This document shows, in pieces, positions 1 to 5,322 of a stretch of DNA of 5,800 nt (positions within the stretch are counted from its first letter, which is position 1; every line of letters begins with the position of its first letter). The DNA lies in assembly GCA_964561705.1 (NCBI GenBank), contig CAZLQJ010000088.1, positions 1 to 5,800 on the forward strand, read 5' to 3'. A program made the translations under genes and the position numbers. The stretch comes from HGM12587 sp964561705 (GTDB taxonomy: Bacteria; Bacillota; Clostridia; Lachnospirales; Lachnospiraceae). The notes below the pieces were generated by a model. That model did no database searches, was not told the origin of the DNA, and was given only the letters and a program-made list of their open reading frames with translations.

Positions 1-346
1 GGCAGGAAGACTTCATAATAAGAAAAATCTTATGGAGGAACTTCGGAAGATCAATAAGATTATCGACCGTGAATATCCGGATGCTTTTAAGGAAACATTG
101 ATCGTTCTGGATGGTACAACAGGTCAGAACGCGTTAGAACAGGCAAGACAGTTTAAAGAAGTAGCAGATGTAACAGGAATTATCCTGACGAAACTTGATG
201 GAACTGCAAAGGGTGGAATTGCTGTTGCAATCCAGTCTGAATTAAATGTACCGGTAAAATATATTGGTGTGGGAGAAGGAATTGAAGATCTGCAGAAATT
301 TGATTCTGATGAATTTGTGAATGCACTCTTCCAGACAGAAGAGTAG
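1..346 (+). CDS. ftsY: Signal recognition particle receptor FtsY, C-terminal part (5' end outside window)
   Basis: This is the last 114 residues of FtsY, the membrane-associated SRP receptor GTPase that pairs with Ffh to hand ribosome-nascent chain complexes to the SecYEG translocon. The frame is open from base 2, so the gene is cut by the window edge; the ATG at 32 is internal and is not the start. The first visible residues, AGRLHNKKNL, are the tail of the G3 DTAGR motif. They are followed by VLDGTTGQNA, the G4 motif TKLDGTAKGG (TKLD at visible residues 63-66), the G5-like GVGE (89-92) and the usual FtsY/Ffh ending DLQKF. HNKKNLMEEL after AGR and TGQNA instead of Ffh's TGQEAV mark it as FtsY rather than a second Ffh. 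The N-terminal A domain, N domain and P-loop are not visible. The stop is TAG, and the gene is probably co-transcribed with the ilvA that follows 27 bp later. Confidence 0.96.
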   Translation, partial: AGRLHNKKNLMEELRKINKIIDREYPDAFKETLIVLDGTTGQNALEQARQFKEVADVTGIILTKLDGTAKGGIAVAIQSELNVPVKYIGVGEGIEDLQKFDSDEFVNALFQTEE

Positions 347-360
347 TTTAAAAGAAGAAA

Positions 361-366
361 AGAGGA
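361..366 (+). promoter_or_regulatory. Ribosome binding site of ilvA
   Basis: AGAGGA lies 7 nt before the ATG at 374 in a purine-rich stretch. It supports that ATG as the start. I see no convincing promoter in the 27 bp after ftsY, so ilvA is probably read from the ftsY transcript. Confidence 0.7.
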
Positions 367-373
367 AGATGAA

Positions 374-1585
374 ATGCTTACATTGGAGAAATTTGAAGAG
401 GCATCAGAAGTTGTAAAACGTGTTGCCAAAGAGACAAAATTGCTTTACAGTGAAAGCCTGTCACAGCAGGTAGGAAACCGTGTTTATTTTAAACCGGAAA
501 ATATGCAGCATACAGGAGCTTATAAGCTGCGAGGCGCTTATTATAAGATCAGTACGCTCACACCGGAAGAACGCGAACGTGGTCTGATCACTGCGTCTGC
601 AGGAAACCATGCACAGGGTGTGGCATATGCAGCAAAAGCCTATGGATGCAAAGCTGTGATCGTAATGCCTTCTACGACACCATTGATGAAAGTGGAACGT
701 ACCAAGGCCTATGGTGCGGAGGTAATCCTTCATGGGGATGTTTATGATGAGGCCTGTGAATATGCTTATGAGCTTGCGGAAGAACATGGTTATACCATGA
801 TCCATCCGTTTAATGATCTGGCAGTAGCTACCGGACAGGGAACCATTGCGATGGAAATCGTGCAGGAACTTCCACTGGTGGATTATATTCTGGTTCCGGT
901 TGGTGGTGGCGGACTGGCAACAGGCGTATCTACACTGGCGAAGATGCTGAATCCAAATATCAAGGTGATTGGTGTGGAACCTGCTGGGGCAAACTGTCTG
1001 GAAGAATCCCTAAAAGCCGGAAAAGTGGTAACACTTCCGGGAGTAAGCACTGTGGCAGATGGTACAGCGGTAAAAACACCGGGAGATAAGATTTTCCCTT
1101 ATCTGCAGGAAAATCTGGATGGAATCATTACGATTGAAGATGATGAACTGGTCGTAGCATTCCTTGACATGGTGGAAAACCATAAAATGGTTGTAGAAAA
1201 TTCGGGTCTTTTAACCGTTGCTGCATTAAAACATCTTGATTTTAAAGGCAAAAAAGTTGTATCGGTATTGAGTGGTGGTAATATGGATATCATTACCATG
1301 TCTTCGGTCGTTCAAAATGGTCTGATTCAGAGAGACAGAATCTTTACCGTATCAGTTCTTCTTCCGGATAAGCCGGGAGAACTGGTAAATGTAGCTTCAG
1401 TGATCGCAGAGCAGCGCGGAAATGTAATCAAGCTGGATCATAACCAGTTTGTAAGTACAAACAGAAGTTCCGCGGTGGAATTAAAGATTACGATGGAAGC
1501 TTTTGGTACAGAGCATAAAAATCAGATCGTACAGGCATTGGAGGATAAAGGTTACAGACCTCGTGTGATCCGTGTAAATATGTAA
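374..1585 (+). CDS. ilvA: Threonine ammonia-lyase (threonine dehydratase), medium form with one ACT domain
   Basis: This is a PLP enzyme that deaminates L-threonine to 2-oxobutanoate and ammonia in the cytoplasm, feeding isoleucine synthesis or, in fermenters, propionate and 2-oxobutanoate catabolism. At 403 aa it matches the medium form; long biosynthetic IlvA has about 510 aa and two ACT-like domains. Residues 1 to about 310 are the fold-type II PLP domain. The Schiff-base lysine is K51 in HTGAYKLRGA, the substrate loop is SAGNHAQG (75-82), the glycine-rich phosphate loop is PVGGGGLATG (175-184) and the SGGN motif is at 300-303. Residues about 322-403 form an ACT domain (FTVSVLLPDKPGEL, then a Gly-Asn-Val-Ile turn), the usual site of allosteric control by an amino acid. 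Which ligand acts, and whether the role is anabolic or catabolic, cannot be told from sequence. Serine can be a side substrate. It sits between two SRP genes, and a hairpin follows about 40 bp after the stop. Confidence 0.95.
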   Translation: MLTLEKFEEASEVVKRVAKETKLLYSESLSQQVGNRVYFKPENMQHTGAYKLRGAYYKISTLTPEERERGLITASAGNHAQGVAYAAKAYGCKAVIVMPSTTPLMKVERTKAYGAEVILHGDVYDEACEYAYELAEEHGYTMIHPFNDLAVATGQGTIAMEIVQELPLVDYILVPVGGGGLATGVSTLAKMLNPNIKVIGVEPAGANCLEESLKAGKVVTLPGVSTVADGTAVKTPGDKIFPYLQENLDGIITIEDDELVVAFLDMVENHKMVVENSGLLTVAALKHLDFKGKKVVSVLSGGNMDIITMSSVVQNGLIQRDRIFTVSVLLPDKPGELVNVASVIAEQRGNVIKLDHNQFVSTNRSSAVELKITMEAFGTEHKNQIVQALEDKGYRPRVIRVNM

Positions 1586-1625
1586 AATCATTTGAAGGAT
1601 AGGCAGGATTTCAAATTCCAAAATA

Positions 1626-1670
1626 AAAAGCGTGGTGTCAAGAAAAAATACTTGACAGCACGCTTTTGTT
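1626..1670 (+). terminator. Long hairpin, probable terminator of the ftsY-ilvA unit
   Basis: The 17-nt arms 1626-1642 (AAAAGCGTGGTGTCAAG) and 1651-1667 (CTTGACAGCACGCTTTT) pair with a single G-G mismatch around an 8-nt A-rich loop (1643-1650). The 3' arm ends in TTTT followed by GTT, a short, interrupted U-tract, so + strand termination may be partial. On the minus strand the tail reads CTTTTTATTT, a better U-tract, so the element could also stop antisense transcription. The stem also contains the TTGACA box of the next promoter. Confidence 0.75.
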
Positions 1671-1680
1671 GTAGTAGTAT
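1652..1680 (+). promoter_or_regulatory. Probable sigma-A promoter of ylxM-ffh, overlapping the terminator
   Basis: A perfect -35 box TTGACA (1652-1657) is followed by a 17-nt spacer and TAGTAT (1675-1680), which matches 4 of 6 bases of the -10 consensus. A better hexamer, TATACT (1678-1683, 5 of 6), would need a 20-nt spacer. The start of transcription would be near 1687-1690, giving a leader of only about 25 nt before ylxM. The -35 box lies inside the 3' arm of the terminator hairpin. Confidence 0.7.
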
Positions 1681-1713
1681 ACTCAAGGACGCTGAAAGAA
1701 GTAGGTAAAAGCA

Positions 1714-2055
1714 ATGGATGAAATCTTAAAACAGGCGCTTCTCTATGATTTCTACGGAGAGCTGCTTACAGCCCATCAGAAGGAAATTTATGAAGAAGTT
1801 GTTTTGGACGACTGTTCGCTAAGCGAAGTTGCAGAAAGCCACGGTATCAGCCGTCAGGGTGTTCATGACCTGGTGAAAAGGTGCCAGAGAATGCTGGAAG
1901 GTTATGAAGAAAAATTGAAGCTGGTTGAGAAATTCTGCAATATCAAGGATAAAGTAGAACAGATCGAACAGCTGACAAACAAGGTATCTGAGGATCCGAA
2001 AAAGCAGCTGCAGGCAATTGAAAAGTATGCGGCAGAGATATTAGAGGAATTATAA
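1714..2055 (+). CDS. ylxM: YlxM family putative DNA-binding / SRP-associated protein (UPF0122)
   Basis: A 113-aa protein of the YlxM family, found almost always just upstream of ffh in Firmicutes. A helix-turn-helix resembling sigma factor region 4 spans about residues 17-60. Its core is at 35-56 (SLSEVAESHGISRQGVHDLV), followed by a charged, probably coiled-coil tail (about 60-113) rich in Glu and Lys. From family knowledge, YlxM of streptococci binds SRP components and tunes SRP GTPase activity; DNA binding is suggested by the fold but poorly established. The start ATG follows a weak site (GTAGG at 1701-1705, 8 nt away) and is the first in-frame ATG after the promoter. The 3' end carries the ribosome binding site of ffh, so the two are probably translationally coupled. 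The length is normal for the family. Confidence 0.93.
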   Translation: MDEILKQALLYDFYGELLTAHQKEIYEEVVLDDCSLSEVAESHGISRQGVHDLVKRCQRMLEGYEEKLKLVEKFCNIKDKVEQIEQLTNKVSEDPKKQLQAIEKYAAEILEEL

Positions 2056-2058
2056 TAG
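2043..2058 (+). promoter_or_regulatory. ffh ribosome binding site inside ylxM and tandem stop codons
   Basis: AGAGGA (2043-2048) lies within the last codons of ylxM, 10 nt before the ffh ATG at 2059. The ylxM frame ends TAA (2053-2055) and is immediately followed by TAG (2056-2058) in the same frame, then ATG. This arrangement suits reinitiation by ribosomes finishing ylxM while blocking read-through into ffh. Confidence 0.7.
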
Positions 2059-3417
2059 ATGGCATTTGAAAGTTTATCAGAAAAAATGCAAAACGTATTT
2101 AAGAATTTACGTGGAAAAGGTGTTCTGACAGAAGAGGATGTAAAAGCTGCATTAAAAGAAGTAAAGCTTGCACTTTTAGAGGCGGACGTAAACTTTAAGG
2201 TTGTGAAACAATTTGTAAAGAGCGTTCAGGAAAGAGCAGTCGGTGAGGAAGTTCAAAAGAGTCTGACTCCGGGACAGATGGTGATCAAGATCGTAAATGA
2301 AGAACTTGTGAAGCTGATGGGTTCGGAAACGACAGAATTAAAACTTCGTCCTTCAAATGAAGTGACTGTGATCATGATGATGGGTCTGCAGGGTGCCGGT
2401 AAAACGACGACGGCAGCAAAACTTGCAGGAAAGTTAAAGGCAAAAGGCAATAAGTGGAAACCGCTTCTGGTTGCCTGTGACGTATATCGTCCGGCGGCGA
2501 TCAAACAGCTTCAGGTAAATGGTGAAAAACAGGGTGTGGATGTGTTCTCCATGGGGGATGGTCACAATCCTGTAAATATTGCAAAAGCAGCCTATGAACA
2601 TGCGAAAAATAAGGGCTATCAGATCCTTATTTTAGATACAGCAGGTCGACTCCAGATTGATGAAAACATGATGGAAGAACTGCAGAATATTAAAAAAGAG
2701 CTGAATGTTGACCACAGTGTTCTTGTAGTAGACGGCATGACAGGTCAGGAAGCAGTCAATGTAGCAAGTACCTTTGAAGAAAAGGTAGGAATTGATGGTG
2801 TGATCCTTACCAAGTTAGATGGTGATACACGAGGCGGTGCGGCATTATCCATTCGTTCGGTAACAGGAAAACCAATCCTTTATATTGGTATGGGTGAAAA
2901 ACTTTCTGATCTGGAACAGTTTTATCCGGATCGTATGGCTTCCCGTATCTTAGGTATGGGTGATGTGCTCACATTGATTGAAAAAGCATCAGAAGAACTG
3001 GATGAAGAAAAATCCAGACAGATGATGGAAAATATGAAAAAGAACCAGTTTGGATTTGATGATTACTTGGAAAGTATGAATCAGATGAAAAAAATGGGCG
3101 GTCTTTCCAGTATTTTGGGCATGATGCCCGGCATGGGTGGTGCACAGATGAAACAGATTGAAGATGCCATGGATGAAAAGAAAATGGCACGTATTGAAGC
3201 AATCATTTTATCTATGACCTTAAAGGAAAGAAGAAATCCGGATATCATTAATCCATCCAGAAAGCGTAGAATTGCAAAAGGCGCAGGGGTTGATATCAGC
3301 GAAGTAAACCGACTGGTAAAACAGTTTGAGCAAAGCAGAAAGCTCATGAAACAGATGCCTGGAATGATGGGCGGTAAACGTGGTAAAAGAGGAATGTTTG
3401 GAAAACTTCCTTTTTAA
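2059..3417 (+). CDS. ffh: Signal recognition particle protein Ffh (SRP54)
   Basis: The protein subunit of bacterial SRP: it binds 4.5S/6S RNA and hydrophobic signal sequences emerging from the ribosome, then docks with FtsY through paired GTPase domains. The complete protein is 452 aa, the usual size. The N domain is residues 1 to about 88. The G domain, about 100-300, has the P-loop GLQGAGKT (109-116), DVYRPAA (141-147), DTAGR (193-197), TKLD (251-254) and GMGE (277-280). The M domain, about 310-435, is rich in methionine (MMENMKK, MNQMKKM). It has the finger loop LGMMPGMGG (353-361) and the RNA-binding helix with SRKRRIAKGAG (400-410). The C-terminal tail is Gly/Lys/Arg-rich and ends KLPF. 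All key residues are present. It shares a frame with ylxM, separated by two stop codons. The partner FtsY is encoded upstream at the window start. Confidence 0.98.
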   Translation: MAFESLSEKMQNVFKNLRGKGVLTEEDVKAALKEVKLALLEADVNFKVVKQFVKSVQERAVGEEVQKSLTPGQMVIKIVNEELVKLMGSETTELKLRPSNEVTVIMMMGLQGAGKTTTAAKLAGKLKAKGNKWKPLLVACDVYRPAAIKQLQVNGEKQGVDVFSMGDGHNPVNIAKAAYEHAKNKGYQILILDTAGRLQIDENMMEELQNIKKELNVDHSVLVVDGMTGQEAVNVASTFEEKVGIDGVILTKLDGDTRGGAALSIRSVTGKPILYIGMGEKLSDLEQFYPDRMASRILGMGDVLTLIEKASEELDEEKSRQMMENMKKNQFGFDDYLESMNQMKKMGGLSSILGMMPGMGGAQMKQIEDAMDEKKMARIEAIILSMTLKERRNPDIINPSRKRRIAKGAGVDISEVNRLVKQFEQSRKLMKQMPGMMGGKRGKRGMFGKLPF

Positions 3418-3425
3418 CATATAAA
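3398..3425 (+). promoter_or_regulatory. Candidate promoter of rpsP within the 3' end of ffh
   Basis: TTGGAA (3398-3403, 4 of 6 to consensus), a 16-nt spacer and TATAAA (3420-3425, 5 of 6) would start transcription near 3432, leaving an untranslated leader of about 55 nt. A private promoter would fit the high demand for S16 compared with Ffh. It is inferred from sequence alone, and read-through from the ylxM promoter is expected as well. Confidence 0.4.
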
Positions 3426-3475
3426 AGAAACAAAGAAAGAATATCTCGAATAGTTACAGTTCGAAGAAAAATTAT

Positions 3476-3481
3476 GAGGTG
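3476..3481 (+). promoter_or_regulatory. Ribosome binding site that decides the rpsP start
   Basis: GAGGTG is 6 nt before ATG 3488. The GTG at 3479-3481 would open the same frame three codons earlier, but it is part of this Shine-Dalgarno sequence and has none of its own, so it is unlikely to be the start. Confidence 0.8.
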
Positions 3482-3487
3482 AAAAAA

Positions 3488-3733
3488 ATGGCAGTAAAAA
3501 TCAGATTAAGAAGAATGGGACAGAAAAAAGCTCCTTTTTACAGAATTATCGTTGCAGATTCTAAATCTCCAAGAGATGGAAGATTCATCGAAGAAATCGG
3601 AACTTATGATCCAAACACAAACCCAAGCACATTCAACGTAAATGAAGAAGCAGCTAAAAAATGGTTAGCAAATGGTGCTCAGCCAACAGAAGTTGTAGGT
3701 AAAATCTTCAAATTAGCTGGTATCGAAAAATAA
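3488..3733 (+). CDS. rpsP: 30S ribosomal protein S16
   Basis: An 81-aa S16, a primary/secondary assembly protein of the 30S body that binds 16S rRNA. The family signature runs through residues 1-42: MAVKIRLRRMG, then KKAPFYRIIVADS, SPRDGRFIEEIG and YDPNTNPS. The C-terminal part has WLANGAQPTEVVGKIFK (59-75), typical of S16. The start at ATG 3488 gives the canonical MAVKIRLRR N-terminus; extending to GTG 3479 would add only MKK encoded by the Shine-Dalgarno region. Codon use differs from ffh and trmD, with a preference for TTC, AAC, ATC and AGA, the pattern expected for a highly expressed gene. It is followed by khpA after 29 bp, an arrangement conserved across Firmicutes. Confidence 0.97.
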   Translation: MAVKIRLRRMGQKKAPFYRIIVADSKSPRDGRFIEEIGTYDPNTNPSTFNVNEEAAKKWLANGAQPTEVVGKIFKLAGIEK

Positions 3734-3750
3734 GTTATCGAGCCCGCGTT

Positions 3751-3757
3751 GGAGGTG
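3751..3757 (+). promoter_or_regulatory. Strong ribosome binding site of khpA
   Basis: GGAGGTG is a near-perfect anti-16S complement, 5 nt before ATG 3763. It is one of the two strongest sites in the window (the other is that of rplS). Confidence 0.75.
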
Positions 3758-3762
3758 GAGAT

Positions 3763-3993
3763 ATGAAAAATTTAGTGGAAGTGATCGCAAAAGCACTTGT
3801 TGATCATCCGGACGAAGTAGTGGTAACAGAAACTGAAAAAGAAAAAGTGGTTGTGATCGAACTTCGTGTTGCTTCTTCCGATATGGGAAAAGTAATTGGA
3901 AAATCAGGAAGAATCGCAAAAGCGATCCGTTCAGTTGTAAAAGCTGCATCTTCTAACTATACAAAAAAAGTAGTTGTTGACATTTTAGCTTAA
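3763..3993 (+). CDS. khpA: KhpA family KH-domain RNA-binding protein (YlqC)
   Basis: A 76-aa single KH-domain protein (type II-like small KH fold) of the YlqC/KhpA family. The RNA-binding GxxG loop is GKSG (46-49) in VIGKSGRIAKAIRSVV, where a helix follows the loop as in other KH domains. The preceding strand region (VVVIELRVASSDMGKV) and the C-terminal strand (KKVVVDILA) complete the fold. From family knowledge, KhpA dimerises or pairs with KhpB (Jag/EloR), binds many mRNAs and sRNAs in streptococci and clostridia, and affects cell division and elongation. Position between rpsP and rimM is the standard Firmicutes location. Codon use is partly like rpsP, suggesting good expression. The gene ends 8 bp before a GC-rich hairpin. 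Confidence 0.93.
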   Translation: MKNLVEVIAKALVDHPDEVVVTETEKEKVVVIELRVASSDMGKVIGKSGRIAKAIRSVVKAASSNYTKKVVVDILA

Positions 3994-4001
3994 ACATCAG
4001 G

Positions 4002-4029
4002 ATAAGGGGCTTGAAAAAGCCCCTTATTT
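4002..4029 (+). terminator. GC-rich hairpin with GAAA tetraloop between khpA and rimM (attenuating terminator)
   Basis: A perfect 11-bp stem, ATAAGGGGCTT (4002-4012) with AAGCCCCTTAT (4017-4027), closes a GAAA loop (4013-4016). The tail (TT, then CATCTT) is a poor U-tract, so termination is likely incomplete. The hairpin may lower expression of rimM-trmD relative to rpsP-khpA, or protect the 3' end of the rpsP-khpA mRNA. I see no strong promoter between it and rimM, which argues for read-through. Confidence 0.72.
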
Positions 4030-4047
4030 CATCTTATGGAAAGAAAT

Positions 4048-4052
4048 GGGAG
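4048..4052 (+). promoter_or_regulatory. Ribosome binding site that decides the rimM start
   Basis: GGGAG lies 5 nt before ATG 4058. The earlier in-frame ATG at 4046 has only GGAAAG (4038-4043), 2 nt away, which is too close. The 4058 start also gives the family-like MEQLLRVGVI N-terminus. Confidence 0.6.
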
Positions 4053-4057
4053 AATCC

Positions 4058-4567
4058 ATGGAACAGTTATTAAGAGTAGGTGTGATCTCCTCGACCCATG
4101 GAGTCAGGGGAGAAGTGAAGGTTTATCCGACAACGGATGATCCGGCTCGTTTTAAAAAATTGAAAAAAGTTGTCCTTGATACGGGAAGAGAACATATCGA
4201 TTTGGAAATTTCAGGTGTGAAATTTTTCAAAAATCAGGTAATCTTGAAATTTAAGGGCATTGATAATATGAACGATATTGAAAAATATAAGGGAAAAGAT
4301 CTTCTGGTTCACCGGGAAGATGCAGTTGCATTGGAAGAAAATGAAAACTATGTGGCAGATCTGATCGATCTTCAGGTTGTCACAGATGATGGAAAAGTGC
4401 TTGGAACTCTGACAGAGGTCATGGAAACAGGCGCAAATGATGTCTATATTGTTGAAACTGACGATGGAAAAGAATTACTGCTTCCGGCAATCCGGGATTG
4501 TATTTTGGATGTAGATCTCGAAAAAGAAGTAATGACGGTACATATTTTACCGGGCTTATTTGACTAG
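4058..4567 (+). CDS. rimM: Ribosome maturation factor RimM
   Basis: A 169-aa RimM, a 30S assembly factor that binds S19 and helps mature the head of the subunit around 16S helices 31 and 33b. The N-terminal RimM barrel (about 4-88) starts LLRVGVISSTHGVRGEVKV, the family hallmark HG.RGE..V at 14-22. The C-terminal PRC-barrel (about 96-168) includes GANDVYIVE (125-133), LLPAI (141-145) and the usual end HILPGLFD. Start choice: ATG 4058 has the better-spaced GGGAG; an alternative ATG at 4046 would add MGES and cannot be fully excluded. The length is normal. The stop TAG (4565-4567) overlaps the trmD ribosome binding site, so the two are probably translationally coupled, as in most bacteria. Expression may be reduced by the hairpin just upstream. 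Confidence 0.95.
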   Translation: MEQLLRVGVISSTHGVRGEVKVYPTTDDPARFKKLKKVVLDTGREHIDLEISGVKFFKNQVILKFKGIDNMNDIEKYKGKDLLVHREDAVALEENENYVADLIDLQVVTDDGKVLGTLTEVMETGANDVYIVETDDGKELLLPAIRDCILDVDLEKEVMTVHILPGLFD

Positions 4568-4573
4568 GAAGGG
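4566..4573 (+). promoter_or_regulatory. Ribosome binding site of trmD overlapping the rimM stop codon
   Basis: AGGAAGGG begins inside the rimM TAG and ends 6 nt before ATG 4580. Ribosomes ending on rimM would cover the site, which suggests coupled translation. Confidence 0.65.
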
Positions 4574-4579
4574 CAGAAG

Positions 4580-5320
4580 ATGAATTTTTATATTTTGACA
4601 TTATTTCCGGAAATGGTCATGAATGGATTGAATACCAGTATCATTGGACGCGCGGTGAAAAACGGTCTTCTAAACATCGAAGCGGTCAATATCCGTGATT
4701 TTGCACAAAATAAGCATGGTCAGGTAGATGATTATACTTATGGAGGTGGTGCTGGGCTTTTGATGCAGGCGGCACCGATCTACAGGGCTTATGAGCATAT
4801 TTGTGAGAAAATCGGGAAAAAACCACGCGTGATCTATATGACACCTCAGGGAAATGTATTTCATCAGGGGTATGCAGAAGAATTTGCAAAAGAGGAAGAT
4901 ATTATTTTTTTGTGCGGACATTATGAAGGAATTGATGAACGTGTACTGGAGGAAATCGTTACAGATTATATGTCCATTGGTGATTATGTACTGACGGGCG
5001 GAGAACTGCCGTCAATGGTCATGATTGATGCCATCAGTCGTCTGGTTCCGGGCGTGTTGAATAAACAGGCGTCTCATGAAATCGAATCTTTCCATGACAA
5101 TCTGCTGGAATATCCCCAGTATACAAGACCGGAGGAGTGGAATGGTAAAAAAGTTCCAGAGGTGCTTTTGTCTGGACATCATGTAAACATTGAGAAATGG
5201 AGAAGAGAGCAATCCTTGAAAAGAACGCTGGAACGACGGCCGGATCTTCTGGAAAATGCAAATCTTTCAAAAGCAGATAAAAAATACTTGCAATCTTTAC
5301 AGGAAAATGATATTATATAA
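4580..5320 (+). CDS. trmD: tRNA (guanine37-N1)-methyltransferase TrmD
   Basis: An SPOUT-class enzyme that uses S-adenosylmethionine to methylate G37 next to the anticodon in tRNAs with G36, preventing +1 frameshifting. It acts as a homodimer with a trefoil knot. The complete protein is 246 aa, normal size. Visible motifs: YILTLFPEM (4-12), YGGGAGLLM (54-62), YMTPQG (86-91), CGHYEGIDERV (112-122), SIGDYVLTGGELP (132-144), the R154 region SRLVPGVL (153-160), LLEYPQYTRP (175-184) and LLSGHH (196-201). E116 and R154 match the E. coli/Haemophilus numbering without gaps. By the same ungapped count, the catalytic Asp169 of those enzymes is Glu169 here (IESF); the rest of the active site looks intact. 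Spacing of 12 bp to rimM indicates one operon, and the last codons contain the promoter of rplS. Confidence 0.97.
   Translation: MNFYILTLFPEMVMNGLNTSIIGRAVKNGLLNIEAVNIRDFAQNKHGQVDDYTYGGGAGLLMQAAPIYRAYEHICEKIGKKPRVIYMTPQGNVFHQGYAEEFAKEEDIIFLCGHYEGIDERVLEEIVTDYMSIGDYVLTGGELPSMVMIDAISRLVPGVLNKQASHEIESFHDNLLEYPQYTRPEEWNGKKVPEVLLSGHHVNIEKWRREQSLKRTLERRPDLLENANLSKADKKYLQSLQENDII
5288..5316 (+). promoter_or_regulatory. Probable extended -10 promoter of rplS in the 3' end of trmD
   Basis: TTGCAA (5288-5293, 4 of 6), exactly 17 nt, then TATTAT (5311-5316, 5 of 6), with an extended -10 TG at 5308-5309. Transcription would begin near 5323, just after the trmD stop, which is where the structured leader begins. 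An overlapping TATAAT (5316-5321, 6 of 6) also exists, but its best -35 (TTTACA, 5296-5301) is only 14 nt away. Confidence 0.6.
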
Positions 5321-5322
5321 TA

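Noticed and set aside
32..346. A short stand-alone GTPase-like protein starting at ATG 32
   Set aside because: The frame continues upstream to the window edge with AGRLHNKKNL, the FtsY G3 region, so this is the 3' part of ftsY.
461..805. Long minus-strand open frames opposite ilvA, ffh and trmD
   Set aside because: They lack ribosome binding sites and family motifs and mirror strongly coding + strand genes, so they are shadows.
1590..1616. Inverted repeat ATTTGAA / TTCAAAT after ilvA
   Set aside because: Only 7 AT-rich pairs around a 13-nt loop with no U-tract; expected by chance.
3446..3464. TCGAA / TTCGA inverted repeat in the rpsP leader as an S16 operator
   Set aside because: Five base pairs with a 9-nt loop is too weak, and no S16 leader of this kind is known to me.
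3479..3487. GTG start for rpsP giving an extra MKK
   Set aside because: The GTG is part of the GAGGTG ribosome binding site of the ATG at 3488, and S16 proteins begin with MAVKIRL.
4011..4037. Promoter inside the khpA hairpin (TTGAAA then TCTTAT) driving rimM
   Set aside because: The spacer is 15 nt and the -10 matches only 4 of 6; at 17 nt spacing there is no -10 at all.
4046..4057. Earlier ATG for rimM adding MGES
   Set aside because: Its upstream GGAAAG is only 2 nt away, while ATG 4058 has GGGAG at good spacing and a family-like N-terminus. Kept only as an alternative.
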